From assembly GCA_963841885.1 (NCBI GenBank), contig CAWJEK010000021.1, forward strand, positions 224,634-288,633: 64,000 nucleotides of DNA, written 5' to 3'. Of this stretch, positions 26,828-37,146 are shown piece by piece; within the stretch, counting starts at the first letter, position 1; each line of letters begins with the position of its first letter. Position numbers and translations under genes: made by a program. Source of the stretch: Bog-756 sp963841885 (GTDB lineage: Bacteria; Actinomycetota; Acidimicrobiia; Acidimicrobiales; RAAP-2). The notes beneath the pieces are model-generated. The model was given only the letters and a program-made list of their open reading frames with translations, made no database searches and was not told the origin of the DNA.

Positions 26828-29689
26828 CTACCGGGCCGCGGCCGCCACCCGGCCCGCCACCGCCTCGTAGGCCGGGGCGAACACGTCGGCCGGGATCGGC
26901 GCGCCGTCGGTCGACGGCTGGATGGTGGTGACCACCCGCCCGCCGAGGATGTAGGCGTCACCCACCACCTGGGTGCCCGCTCCCGGGAGTTCGTAGGTGC
27001 TCACCACGCCGTAGGACTTCACGGCGGCCGGGCCGCCGAGCGAGACCGACTGGACCGTGACCGTGGCCCCCGGCACCGCGGCGGCGGCCAGCCCCGTGCG
27101 GTACTGCTGGTAGCACTCGAGGAACTTCGGGTTGGTGAAGAGCGACTCGAGGGAGGTGACCTGGCCGGCCGAGCCGAGCACGGTGGTGCGCGAGCCCATC
27201 TCGAAAGCCGTGCCGGCGGCGCTCTGGTACATCGGCGACTCGACCAGGCTCGTCTGGCCCGGGAGCGCCCCCGAGCCGAACAGTCCCGAGACCACCGCGT
27301 AGTTCGAGTCGAGGCAGGAGGCCATCACGTTGGTGGCGCTGGCCTGGGCCACCGCCGGGGCGACGGGGGGCCGCACCACGGCCTGGGCCGGGCGGCGACG
27401 CCGTCCAGCCCGCCGGGAGGTCGGCCAGACGGAGGTTGATCGTCCCCGCCAGCACGGTGTCGGCGGCCGCGGAGGTGGCGGGCGCCGGCGCCACGGTGGT
27501 GGCGGTGGTGGACGTCGAGGTCGAGTTCTTTCTCGTGAGCAGGTACCCACCGGCCGCCACCAGCACGATGAGCAGGACCACCAGCAGCACGAGGCCACGC
27601 CGGCCCGACTTCGATCCGGATCCGGCCAGGACCACGTCACCCGGACCGGATGCGCCCGAGTTGCCGTCCGGGCCACCCGGTACAGCCGGCGGTCCCGGCG
27701 GACGGATCCGTCGTCCAGGGCTGCTCGGTGCCGGCCACCGACTGGACCGGCGGAGGGGGCTGGACCGCCAGCGGGACCGGCGCGGTCGGGGGTGCGGCCG
27801 GCGGCGCCATCGAGGTCGGCGGGGTGGCGGGCGGCGTGGTGGTCGAAGCGGCGACGGTGCCGGCCGCGGCGGCGGCCTCGGCGGCGTGCAGCTGCTTGCG
27901 GGTCAGCGCGAAGCGCGGCTTCTTGGCCGGCTTGGGAGGCTCGACGGCCGGGGCGGCGGGCGCAGTCGGGGGCGTGGCGGCGATGGTCGCCGGCCGCGGC
28001 AGCGGCCTCGGCGGCGTGCAGCTGCTTGCGGGTGAGCGCGAAGCGCGGCTTCTTGGCCGGCTTGGGAGGCTCGACGGCCGGGGCGACGGGGGCAGTCGGG
28101 GTGGCGGGGGGAGCCGCCTGGGCCGGCGGGGCCGCGCTCTGGACGGGCGGGGCCGCGGCCGACGGGGCGGGCGGTGGCGCGGCGACCGCCGCAGCGGTCC
28201 CGGCCGCGGCGGCGGCCTCGGCGGCGTGCAGCTGCTTGCGGGTCAGCGCGAAGCGCGGCTTCTTGGCCGGCTTGGGAGGCTCGACGGCCGGGGCGACGGG
28301 CGCGGCCGGGGCCACGGCCGAAGGTGCGGCTGACGGGGCGGCGACCGCGGCGGTCCCGGCGGCGGCGGCCTCGGCGGCGTGCAGCTGCTTGCGGGTCAGC
28401 GCGAAGCGCGGCTTCTTGGCCGGCTTGGCAGGCTCGACGGCAGGGGTGGCGGGAGAGGTCGGGGTAGCGGCTGCCGCGACGGTCCCCACGGCGGCGGCGG
28501 CCTCGGCGGCGTGCAGCTGCTTACGGGTCAGCGCGAAGCGCGGCTTCTTCACGGGAGCGACGAAATCCTCCGGAGGGATCAACCCGAGCGGGGGGTCGTC
28601 CCACGCCGTGGTGGACTCCGCCTGAAGGGTCGCCGGGGGCGGAGCGATGTCCGCAGGTGCCGGCGGCGGCGTCTGGAGTGACGGTCCGGCGGGTGCCGGC
28701 GGCGCCGGTGGTGACGCGGGGGCCGGCGGAGGCGGAGGCGGCGTCTGGAGTGACGGTCCGGCGGGTGCCGCCGGCGGAGGTACCGCCATGGCGGGGGCGG
28801 GTGGAGGTCCGCCCGGCGAGGCGGTCGGAGCCGGGCCCGTGGGGGCGGGCGCCGCCGGGGGCCGGAAGGACGGCGCGGGGGTCGGAGGAGGCGGTGCCGA
28901 CGGTGCGGACATCGGTGGTGCCGGCATGGCGGGGGCGGCCGGGGCGGAACCGCTGCCGGAGGCCGGGTCGCCGACGAACGACGTGGGACCGGACGGGGCC
29001 GACCCGTGGCCGGAGGCCGGGTCGCCCCCGGCTGCGCCAGGCCCGGCGGGCGGGGTGGGAGCGGTCGGGACCTGTCCGTTCCCGGTGGCCGGGTCGCCGA
29101 TCAGCGTGCCCGCCGCGGCGGCCGCGGCCGGTGCGCCGGCGTAGGCGGGTGACTGGACCTCCACGGGGGGCGTCGGTGCCTCGACAGGTGGTGCCGGGGC
29201 GGCTTGGGCCTGCGCCGCAGCCGCCTGGGCGGCGGCCGTGGCCGGCGACGGGCCGGGTGGGGGCAGCGTCACGCCGACCTCGGGACCGCTGGCGACGGGG
29301 GCGGCCGGGGCGGCAGTCGGGGTGGTGGCGCCCTTGTAGCGGAGCAGCCAGGCCGGCAGGGCCTGGTCGAGGTAGGCGGCCTGGCCCGGCGACACGTTGT
29401 CGTTGGGCAGGAGGAAACGGATCGACTGGCCACCCGACGTGAGCTCCATGATGGCGGCCTCGCGGCCGTCGGGCAGTTGCATCTTCTCGCGGCAGGTCGC
29501 GGAGTCGAGGGCCGACCACACCAGGAGTCGTTCGATCTGCGGCTGAGGGCCCTGGACCGTCACCCCGGCCGTCGTGAACAGGAGGCTGATGCCCTCGGTC
29601 GTCTTGGTGCCCCGCTCGGGGTCGCCGGCCAGCGCGACTCCGGGGAGCTGCATGCCCTCCGGAGGAAGCTCAGTGATCCCGACGGTCAT
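26828..29689 (-). CDS. long Pro/Ala-rich repeat protein with one membrane helix (three apparent frameshifts)
   Basis: I read this as one protein of about 952 residues. It starts at ATG 29689 behind AGGAGAG. Residues 1-120 form a small domain (from MTVGITELPPEGMQLPG to LPAWLLRYKG). About 300 residues of Pro/Ala/Gly linker follow, then five copies of KPRFALTRKQLHAAEAAA separated by Pro/Ala spacers, another linker, and a membrane helix (LVLLVVLLIVLVAAGGYLL). The C-terminal ~240 residues are outside the cell, with a Ser/Thr stalk and a folded domain containing LADLPAGWTAS and TNPKFLECYQQYRTG. The frame shifts near 27987, 27695 and 27392; three one-base insertions restore a continuous reading frame. 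Homology to a known family is not recognised. A surface or envelope tether is possible. Confidence 0.6.
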   Translation of the reverse strand: MTVGITELPPEGMQLPGVALAGDPERGTKTTEGISLLFTTAGVTVQGPQPQIERLLVWSALDSATCREKMQLPDGREAAIMELTSGGQSIRFLLPNDNVSPGQAAYLDQALPAWLLRYKGATTPTAAPAAPVASGPEVGVTLPPPGPSPATAAAQAAAAQAQAAPAPPVEAPTPPVEVQSPAYAGAPAAAAAAGTLIGDPATGNGQVPTAPTPPAGPGAAGGDPASGHGSAPSGPTSFVGDPASGSGSAPAAPAMPAPPMSAPSAPPPPTPAPSFRPPAAPAPTGPAPTASPGGPPPAPAMAVPPPAAPAGPSLQTPPPPPPAPASPPAPPAPAGPSLQTPPPAPADIAPPPATLQAESTTAWDDPPLGLIPPEDFVAPVKKPRFALTRKQLHAAEAAAAVGTVAAAATPTSPATPAVEPAKPAKKPRFALTRKQLHAAEAAAAGTAAVAAPSAAPSAVAPAAPVAPAVEPPKPAKKPRFALTRKQLHAAEAAAAAGTAAAVAAPPPAPSAAAPPVQSAAPPAQAAPPATPTAPVAPAVEPPKPAKKPRFALTRKQLHAAEAAAAAGDHRRHAPDCARRPGRRASQAGQEAALRADPQAAARRRGRRRGRHRRRFDHHAARHPADLDGAAGRTPDRAGPAGGPAPSAGPVGGRHRAALDDGSVRRDRRLYRVARTATRAHPVRVTWSWPDPDRSRAGVASCCWWSCSSCWWRPVGTCSRERTRPRRPPPPPPWRRRPPPPRPPTPCWRGRSTSVWPTSRRAGRRRRPAQAVVRPPVAPAVAQASATNVMASCLDSNYAVVSGLFGSGALPGQTSLVESPMYQSAAGTAFEMGSRTTVLGSAGQVTSLESLFTNPKFLECYQQYRTGLAAAAVPGATVTVQSVSLGGPAAVKSYGVVSTYELPGAGTQVVGDAYILGGRVVTTIQPSTDGAPIPADVFAPAYEAVAGRVAAAAR
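27876..28550 (-). repeat. five coding repeats of the KPRFALTRKQLHAAEAAA motif
   Basis: Five near-identical stretches of about 50-75 bases lie at roughly 28501-28550, 28369-28440, 28216-28290, 28006-28080 and 27876-27950. Each codes (minus strand) for a basic, helical motif preceded by a Pro/Lys-rich lead (EPPKPAKKPRF). Nucleotide identity between copies is very high even where linkers differ, suggesting recent duplication or conversion. Such repeats are also prone to assembly error. Confidence 0.85.
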
Positions 29690-29913
29690 CCATCTCTCCT
29701 TCGTGGCCCAGGCGGTCGAGGTCGGGCGGGCGGCACCCTTCCAGTCCGTCGTGCCCCGACGGATCCCAGCGGGATCCGCCCGACGGCTGGTGTGCACCAC
29801 GGCGGCGCATGCCAGACATTCTGCCCCATGCCAGGGGCGGTGCGGTTGGACCGGTGACCACCTCCCTAGGATCGGCACGATCGCGCCACAGCTTGAGAGC
29901 ACCCGGGGTTGCC

Positions 29914-31239
<1,326 letters not shown>

Positions 31240-31247
<8 letters not shown>

Positions 31248-32252
31248 CCAGCACCTCCGCCAGCTCGGCGGCGAAGTACGTGAGGACGAAGTCGGCGCCG
31301 GCCCGCTTGACCGCGGTGATCTGCTCGAGGGCCACCGCCGGGCCGTCGATCCAACCCCGCTCGGCGGCCGCCTTGACCATGGCGTACTCGCCGGACACGT
31401 GGTAGGCGGCGACCGGCACGTCAACGGCGAGTCGGACCTCGGCCAGGACGTCCAGGTAGGTGAGCGCCGGCTTCACCATCACCATGTCGGCGCCTTCGGC
31501 CACGTCGAGGGCCACCTCGGCCAACGCCTCCCGCCCGTTCCGGTAGTCCTGTTGATAGGCCTTCCGGTCGCCACCACCGGCGATCGTGACGTCGGCGGCC
31601 TCGCGGAACGGACCGTAGAGCGCCGATGCGTACTTGGCCGCATAGGCGAGCACCGCCGTCCCCGCGTGACCCGAACCGTCCAGGGCGCCGCGGATGGCGG
31701 CCACCTGTCCGTCCATCATCCCGCTCGGGGCCACCACGTGGGCGCCGGCCGTGGCCTGCAGCACCGCCAGGTCGGCGTACAGCCCGACGGTGGCGTCGTT
31801 GTCGACCTCCCCGGTACCGGGGACGAGCACGCCGCAGTGTCCGTGATCGGTGAACTCGTCGAGGCAGCAGTCGGCCATCACCACGAGGTCGTCACCCACC
31901 GCGTCGCGCACGGCCTCGATCGCCCGCCGGGTGATGCCGTCGGGCGAGAGGGCGGCCGATCCGGTGGCGTCCTTGTCCTCGGGCTTCGGCAACGGGAAGA
32001 GGATCACGCCGGGCACGCCCAGTCGGGTCAGTCGCCCGACCTCCTCGACGAGGGAGGCGACCGAGTGCTGGGAGACGCCGGGCAACGATCCCACCGGCCG
32101 GGGGACTCCAGGCCGTCGGCCACGAAGAGGGGGGCCACCAGGTCGTCGACCGACAGTGCGGTCTCGGCCACCAGCCGGCGGAGGGCCGGCGTGCGCCGGA
32201 GGCGGCGCAGGCGCCGCACCGGGAAGGTGGGGGTGGTCACGGGATCGGGCAC
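31240..32252 (-). CDS. hemB: porphobilinogen synthase (5-aminolevulinate dehydratase; apparent frameshift)
   Basis: Condenses two 5-aminolevulinate molecules into porphobilinogen. It starts at GTG 32252, with TAGGCT 8 bases upstream. The N-terminus RRLRRTPALRRLVAET is typical of HemB. VVMADCCLDEFTDHGHCG holds metal-site cysteines, KYASALYGPFREAA and MVKPALTYLD carry the two catalytic lysines. The frame breaks near 32097-32104, after FVADGLESP; one missing base restores 337 residues. The TGA overlaps the hemL GTG (GTGGCTGA). Confidence 0.93.
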
Positions 32253-32260
32253 GGCGCACC

Positions 32261-32266
32261 AGCCTA
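32261..32266 (-). promoter_or_regulatory. leaderless -10 (TAGGCT) upstream of hemB
   Basis: TAGGCT on the minus strand, 8 bases before GTG 32252. It suggests that hemB-hemL can be transcribed separately from hemD and the genes above. Confidence 0.45.
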
Positions 32267-32312
32267 CGGCACCGCCGGGTCGGACCGGCGAGCGCCGGGC
32301 TCCGGTCGGGAC

Positions 32313-33161
32313 TCAGACCGGCGGCTCCCCCAGGGCGTCGGCCAGCGCGTCCACCAGCCCGTCCAGCGTGTGCTCGGTGGCCTCGGCCGTGACCGACAGA
32401 CCGGCGGCCCGCACCGCGCCGGACGTGACCGGGCCGATCGAGGCGATCACGGCCGGCACCCCGTCGACCCCCAGCAGGTCCACCGTCCGCTCCACCGTCG
32501 ACGACGAGGTGAAGGCGACGGCGTCGGCGCCCCGGGCCCGGGTCACCGCACCCGGCTCCACGTCGCCGGCCACCGTGCGGTAGGCCACGACCTCGTCCAC
32601 CCGCCAGCCCTTGGCCGTGAGGCCCGGTGCCACCACGTCGCGCACCCGCTCGGCCCGGACGAACAGGGCACGACCCCCGGCCGTCGACGGATCCGGCGCA
32701 GCTCCCGGTGGCGGGGCCTCCGGGAAGACCGCCACCAGCGCGTCCGACACCGCGTCCCCGGGCACCAGATCGGGGACGATGCCCCGCGTCATCAGGGCCT
32801 TGGCCGTCGACGAACCGACCGCGGCCCACCGGGTCGACGGAGGGACCTCGCGGTCGTCCAATGCGCCCACGACCCTCGAGACGGCGTTGGCCGAGGTGAC
32901 CACCACCCACGCATAGGCCCCGCCGACGATGCGGTCGGCTGCGGCGTCCAGTGCCTCCCCGCCGTCGGCGGCGTCCTCGATGGCGATGACCGGCAGTTCC
33001 ACCACGGCCGCCCCGAGCCGGGTGAGCCGGTCGACCAGGACCGAGGCCTGGGCACGGGCGCGTGTGACCACGATGGAACGCCCGGCCAGCGATGCGGCCG
33101 GCGGTGGCACCCGGGGGCCGGGGGCCTCCGGGTGGGGGTGGCCGCGGTCGGGCCCGGACAC
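32313..33161 (-). CDS. hemD: uroporphyrinogen-III synthase
   Basis: 282 residues. Cyclises hydroxymethylbilane with inversion of ring D. Sequence conservation in HemD is low, but the fold marks are present: SIVVTRARAQASVLVDRL at the start, VVVTSANAVSRV, RALFVRAERVRDVV and DAVAFTSSSTVERTVDLLG, then IASIGPVTSGAVRAAGL near the end. It is 4 bases downstream of cobA in the tetrapyrrole cluster. In many actinobacteria the cobA and hemD functions are fused; here they are separate. Confidence 0.88.
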   Translation of the reverse strand: MSGPDRGHPHPEAPGPRVPPPAASLAGRSIVVTRARAQASVLVDRLTRLGAAVVELPVIAIEDAADGGEALDAAADRIVGGAYAWVVVTSANAVSRVVGALDDREVPPSTRWAAVGSSTAKALMTRGIVPDLVPGDAVSDALVAVFPEAPPPGAAPDPSTAGGRALFVRAERVRDVVAPGLTAKGWRVDEVVAYRTVAGDVEPGAVTRARGADAVAFTSSSTVERTVDLLGVDGVPAVIASIGPVTSGAVRAAGLSVTAEATEHTLDGLVDALADALGEPPV

Positions 33162-33165
33162 CGGC

Positions 33166-33894
33166 TCAGCCCTCCGTGGTGGCCGGTGCGGCGGTCACGT
33201 CGAGCCCGGCCACCGCGCCCACCACGATGGCGGCCGGCGCCGGTAGGTCGACCTCGGCGAGGTGGGCGAGGTCGGTGCGGACGACCTGCTGGCGGTCGGT
33301 GGTGCCCCAGTGCACGACGGCCACGGGCGTGGACGCGTCCCGCCCGGCGGATTGGAGCCGCTGGGCGATGGATGCCCGGGCGCCCATGCCCATGAGCACG
33401 ACGAGGGTGCCGTCCAGCCGGCCCAGCACGTCCCAGTCGACACCCGCCATCGACGGGTCACCCGGATGGCCGGTGACGACGGTCACCGACGTCGAGACCG
33501 CCCGGTGGGTCACGGGGATACCGGCGGCGGCCGGTGCCGCGAAGGCCGAGCTGACCCCGGGCACCACCTCCACCTCGACACCGGCCCGGCGCAGCGCCTC
33601 CGCCTCCTCGCCCCCGCGCCCGAACACGAACGGGTCGCCGCCCTTCAGGCGCACCACCCGGCGGCCGCGGCGACCGTGGGCGACCAGCAGGTCGTTGATC
33701 CCGGCCTGTAGGTCCGACTGGCCCGGGCCCTTGCCCACGTCGATACGCTCCGCCGACGGCGGGGCCAGGTCGAGGAGCTCGGTGGCCACGAGCCGGTCGT
33801 AGACGACGACGTCGGCGGTGGCCAGCAGCTCGGCGCCCCGCCGGGTGAGCAGGCCGGGGTCGCCGGGACCGGCGCCCACGAGGGCGACACTCAC
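33166..33894 (-). CDS. cobA: uroporphyrinogen-III C-methyltransferase
   Basis: A 242-residue SAM-dependent enzyme making precorrin-2, the branch point to siroheme and cobalamin. Visible: VALVGAGPGDPGLLTRRG, DVVVYDRLVATELLD, VVRLKGGDPFVFGRGGEE, VVPGVSSAFAAPAAAGIPVTHR and VVLMGMGA. The start GTG 33894 overlaps the hemC stop (GTGA). It has only the methyltransferase domain, so it is not the trifunctional CysG. Confidence 0.93.
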   Translation of the reverse strand: MSVALVGAGPGDPGLLTRRGAELLATADVVVYDRLVATELLDLAPPSAERIDVGKGPGQSDLQAGINDLLVAHGRRGRRVVRLKGGDPFVFGRGGEEAEALRRAGVEVEVVPGVSSAFAAPAAAGIPVTHRAVSTSVTVVTGHPGDPSMAGVDWDVLGRLDGTLVVLMGMGARASIAQRLQSAGRDASTPVAVVHWGTTDRQQVVRTDLAHLAEVDLPAPAAIVVGAVAGLDVTAAPATTEG

Positions 33895-34836
33895 GCCGAG
33901 GGCCGCCACGGGCCGAGGTCGCCGCCCCCGGCATCGTCCAGCAGGTAGCGCGCCACGGCACGACCGAGGGCGGGCCCGTCCGGACCGGTGGCGACGTGGC
34001 GCAGCACCACGTGGCCGTCGGCACCGGCGACCATGCCGGTCAACACCAGCGCGTCCGAACCGTCGTCGGCCGCCACCGCGTGGGCCCCCACCGGCAGGGT
34101 GCAGCCCCCGCCCAGCTCGGCCAGGAAGGCGCGCTCGGCCTCGACCAGCCGGCGCACCGCCGGGTCGTCGACGGCGGCCAGCGTCGCCCGGGTGGTCCCG
34201 TCGTCGGCCCGGCACTCGATGGCCAGTGCCCCCTGGGCCACCTGGGGGACCATGGTCTCCGCCGAGAGCGTCTCGACCGCCATCCCCTCGGGAGCCGACC
34301 AGTCCAGCCGGTCGATGGCGGCGCGGGCGGCCACCACCGCCGTCACCCCGTCCACCCCGACCGCGGGACAGGCGGGTGGCCAGGTTCCCCCGGAGATCGG
34401 CGAACGTGAGGTCGGGCCGGAGGTTCGCCAGCTGGACCCGCCGCCGGGCGGAACCCGTCGCCACCGTGGCGCCGGTGGGGAGCCCGTCCAGGCGCGCCCC
34501 GACCAGCACGTCGCGGGGGTCGCCCCGCTCGGGGAAGGCGGCCAGGACGAGCCCGGGAACGGCCAGCTCCGCCGAGGCGGGGAGGTCCTTGGCCGAGTGC
34601 ACGGCGGCGTCGGCCTCACCCCGGGCCACGGCGGCCTGGACCTCCTTGACGAATACGCCCTGGCCCCCCAGCCGGGCGAGCGGCACATCGGTGCGGCGGT
34701 CCCCCTCGGTGTCGACCACCACCAGCTCGGCCTCCCGGCCCGCGGCGGCCAGCAGCCCGGCGACGCGTTCGGCCTGCCACACGGCGAGCGGCGAGCCGCG
34801 GGTGGCCAGCCGGAGCCGGCGGGGGGCGACGGTCAT
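33891..34836 (-). CDS. hemC: hydroxymethylbilane synthase (porphobilinogen deaminase; apparent frameshift)
   Basis: Polymerises four porphobilinogens on a covalently bound dipyrromethane cofactor. Visible: RLATRGSPLAVWQAERVA, VHSAKDLPAS, FPERGDPRDVLV, ATGSARRRVQLANLRPDL and, in another frame, GALAIECRADDG. The cofactor cysteine lies in AELGGGCTLPVGAHA. The frame changes near 34363-34370 after RGNLATRLS; removing one base restores 314 residues. It starts at ATG 34836, 20 bases after hemA. Confidence 0.92.
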
Positions 34837-34856
34837 GCCGAGGGACCGGGCACCGG

Positions 34857-36140
34857 TCAGAGATCGAACAGGGCGCGGAGGGACTCGACCAGCCGCTCCC
34901 CCCGCGGGGTGCCCGCGGCGTCCTTCAGGACGACCGTCGGCTGGTGGAGCAGCTTGGCCACCATGGCCCGGGTGACCGCGTCCACCTGCTCCCACTGGGC
35001 CTCGTCGAGATCGGACCGCTTGGACCGCTGACGGTCGAGCTCGGTCCGTCGGGCGTCTTCCACCCGGGCCCGCAGCGCCGACACCATGGGCGCCGCGTCG
35101 CGGGCACGGGACGCGGCCCGGTAGCGCTCCACCTCGTCGGACACGATGGCATTGGCCGAGGCCACCTCGTCCTGGCGTCCGGTGAGGGCGTCGGCGACCG
35201 CCGCGCGCAGGTCGTCCATGTCCAACAGCACGAGGCCGTCGAGGTCGCCGGCCGCCGGCTCCACGTTGCGGGGCACACCGAGGTCGACGACGACCAGGTC
35301 GGGACGGCCCGTCCGGCGCACCAGGGCCGCCTCGAGATGGTCGCGACCGACGAGGGGGCGGGCGGTACCGACCGAGGTGAACGCCACGTCCACCTCGCCC
35401 AGCAACGTCACCAGGTCGTCGAGATCCCGGGTCTCCACGGTGCCGTAAGCCGTGTCGGGTAGCCCGGCCACCAGTGTCTCCGCCCGTTCCGCGGTCCGGT
35501 TGGCCATGATCAGGTGCTCGACCCCCTGGCCGGTCAGGGCCTGGGCCACTCCCTCGCCCATCTCGCCGGCGCCGATGACGGCCACCCGGGTGCCGTCGAG
35601 GCCACCCGCCCGGCGGGCGGCGGCCAGGGCGACGGCACCGTGCGAGAGCGACGTGATGCCCCGGGCGATGGACGTCTCCGAACGGACGCGCTTGCCGGTC
35701 TCCACCGCGTGCCGGAACAGGGCCCCGAGGACCGGTCCCGAGGCGTGTTCGGCCTGAGAACGCTCCCAGGCCCGGCGCACCTGGCCGAGGACCTCGGATT
35801 CGCCGAGGACGGCGGAGTCGAGTCCGGAGGCGACCGAGAAGAGGTGGGCGGTGACGTCGTCGTCGAAGCGGATGGTGCAGAAGTCGGCCAGCGACGCAGC
35901 CGAGCTGCCGCCGAGTTCGGCGAGGAACTCCTGGATCTCGTCGACGCCGTCGTGGAACCGCTCGACCACCGCGTAGACCTCGGTGCGCAGGCACGTGGAC
36001 AACAGGACCGCCTCGGAGAGATTCGGCTGGTCACGCAGGCGACCCAGGGCCTTCGGGGTGTCGGCCTCGGTCACCGAGACGCGGTCCAGCAGTTCCAGGG
36101 GTGCCCGCTTCTGCTCCAGACCGACGACGATCACCGACAC
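34857..36140 (-). CDS. hemA: glutamyl-tRNA reductase
   Basis: 427 residues. Reduces Glu-tRNA to glutamate-1-semialdehyde with NADPH, the committed step of C5 tetrapyrrole synthesis. The nucleophilic cysteine is in LLSTCLRTEVYA, the substrate-site SGLDSAVLGESEVLGQV follows, then the Rossmann motif VIGAGEMGEGVAQAL and the dimer helix near the C-terminus. It starts at GTG 36140. The 214-base gap to rex holds no obvious GTGA-N-TCAC palindrome, so Rex control of hemA is not visible here. Confidence 0.95.
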   Translation of the reverse strand: MSVIVVGLEQKRAPLELLDRVSVTEADTPKALGRLRDQPNLSEAVLLSTCLRTEVYAVVERFHDGVDEIQEFLAELGGSSAASLADFCTIRFDDDVTAHLFSVASGLDSAVLGESEVLGQVRRAWERSQAEHASGPVLGALFRHAVETGKRVRSETSIARGITSLSHGAVALAAARRAGGLDGTRVAVIGAGEMGEGVAQALTGQGVEHLIMANRTAERAETLVAGLPDTAYGTVETRDLDDLVTLLGEVDVAFTSVGTARPLVGRDHLEAALVRRTGRPDLVVVDLGVPRNVEPAAGDLDGLVLLDMDDLRAAVADALTGRQDEVASANAIVSDEVERYRAASRARDAAPMVSALRARVEDARRTELDRQRSKRSDLDEAQWEQVDAVTRAMVAKLLHQPTVVLKDAAGTPRGERLVESLRALFDL

Positions 36141-36354
36141 GGGGCGACCGCCTCGGCTGGTACCTGGTCGGATGCGTCGGTCACGTCGTCACTGCCTCGG
36201 TGTCTTGGCGTCGGTGGCTCCCGGTCGGTGCGCACCCGTTCCCCGCTCCACAAGCCTACCGATCGGTGCGGACCGGCTGGCCGGACGGGCCCGTGGACCC
36301 TCCAGTGTCGCCGCTGGCGGTCACCGGCCGCCAGTCGCCCGGCCTCGGGCCCCC
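36141..36354. other. intergenic region between rex and hemA
   Basis: 214 bases with no convincing small gene. It should hold the hemA leader and promoter. I looked for a Rex-type palindrome and saw none. Confidence 0.5.
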
Positions 36355-37095
36355 TCAGGGGCGGCCGCCCGGCGTCAGGCCCACCGACCGCATGGCCGGC
36401 ATCCGCTCGCCGGCCTCGTCGTCGAGCCGGCGGGCCTGGTAGAAGCTCATGACCTGCAGCTCCATGCTGAGGTCGACATAGCGCAGCAACACCTCGTCCG
36501 GTACGTCGAGGACTCGGGGCGCGAAATTGAGGAGCGAGCGCACACCGGCCTCGATGAGCAGGTCGGCCACCCGCTGGGCGACGGGGGCCGGGGTGGTGAT
36601 CACGCCGATGGCCAGCGGCGACGCCGCGGCGATGTCGGCGAGATCGTCGGGGTGGCGCACCTCGACACCGTCGATCCGCTCCCCGATGATGGCCGGGTCG
36701 GTGTCGACCAGCGCCACGACCTCGAAGTTGCGCGAGGCGAATCCCTGGCTGCGGGCCAGGGCCCGGCCCAGGTTGCCCACCCCGGCGATGGCCACCGCCC
36801 AGTCCCGGTCGAGACCCAGCTGATGGTCGATCTGCTCCACCAGGAAGGCGACGTCGTAGCCGGCGCCGCGGGTCCCGAAGGAGCCGAGCAATGACAGGTC
36901 CTTGCGCACCTTGGCCGCGTTGACCTGGGCGGCGGCCCCCAGCAGCTCGGACGAGACCGTCGACGTCCCCGAGCGCAGGAGTTCCTCGAGGATGCGCTGG
37001 TAGACCGGCAGGCGCGCCACGGTGGCTTCGGGGATGCGCCGGCTAGGACCGCCGTTGCGATGGTCGTTGCCCGTTGGTCGGGGGTCGAACGTCAC
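36355..37095 (-). CDS. rex: redox-sensing transcriptional repressor Rex
   Basis: A 246-residue NADH/NAD+-ratio sensor. The N-terminal winged helix (residues about 20-85) contains RLPVYQRILEEL and VNAAKVRKDLSLLGSFGTRGAGYDV; the Rossmann domain starts at VAIAGVGNLGRALA. The C-terminal helix with MSFYQARRL swaps between subunits. High NADH releases it from DNA and turns on respiratory genes. The GTG start at 37095 follows TACGAT (37103-37108) by 7 bases. It lies upstream of hemA, the arrangement known from Streptomyces (rex-hemACD). A probable target site is at nuoA. Confidence 0.95.
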   Translation of the reverse strand: MTFDPRPTGNDHRNGGPSRRIPEATVARLPVYQRILEELLRSGTSTVSSELLGAAAQVNAAKVRKDLSLLGSFGTRGAGYDVAFLVEQIDHQLGLDRDWAVAIAGVGNLGRALARSQGFASRNFEVVALVDTDPAIIGERIDGVEVRHPDDLADIAAASPLAIGVITTPAPVAQRVADLLIEAGVRSLLNFAPRVLDVPDEVLLRYVDLSMELQVMSFYQARRLDDEAGERMPAMRSVGLTPGGRP

Positions 37096-37102
37096 GGCCC
37101 GG

Positions 37103-37108
37103 ATCGTA
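37103..37108 (-). promoter_or_regulatory. leaderless -10 (TACGAT) of rex
   Basis: TACGAT on the minus strand, 7 bases before GTG 37095; a close match to the consensus actinobacterial -10. Confidence 0.55.
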
Positions 37109-37146
37109 GGGCGGCGGAGCGGTCCCCGTCCTGTCCGGGCCCGCGG

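Noticed and set aside
27330..29500. Plus-strand Gly/Ala-rich frames across the repeat region, or a CRISPR-like array
   Set aside because: The repeats code for a coherent minus-strand motif, vary in spacing from about 60 to 160 bases, and lack short unique spacers. The plus frames are mirror images.
36141..36354. Rex operator upstream of hemA
   Set aside because: Searched by eye for GTGA-N-TCAC palindromes in the gap; none is present, only partial GTCAC words.
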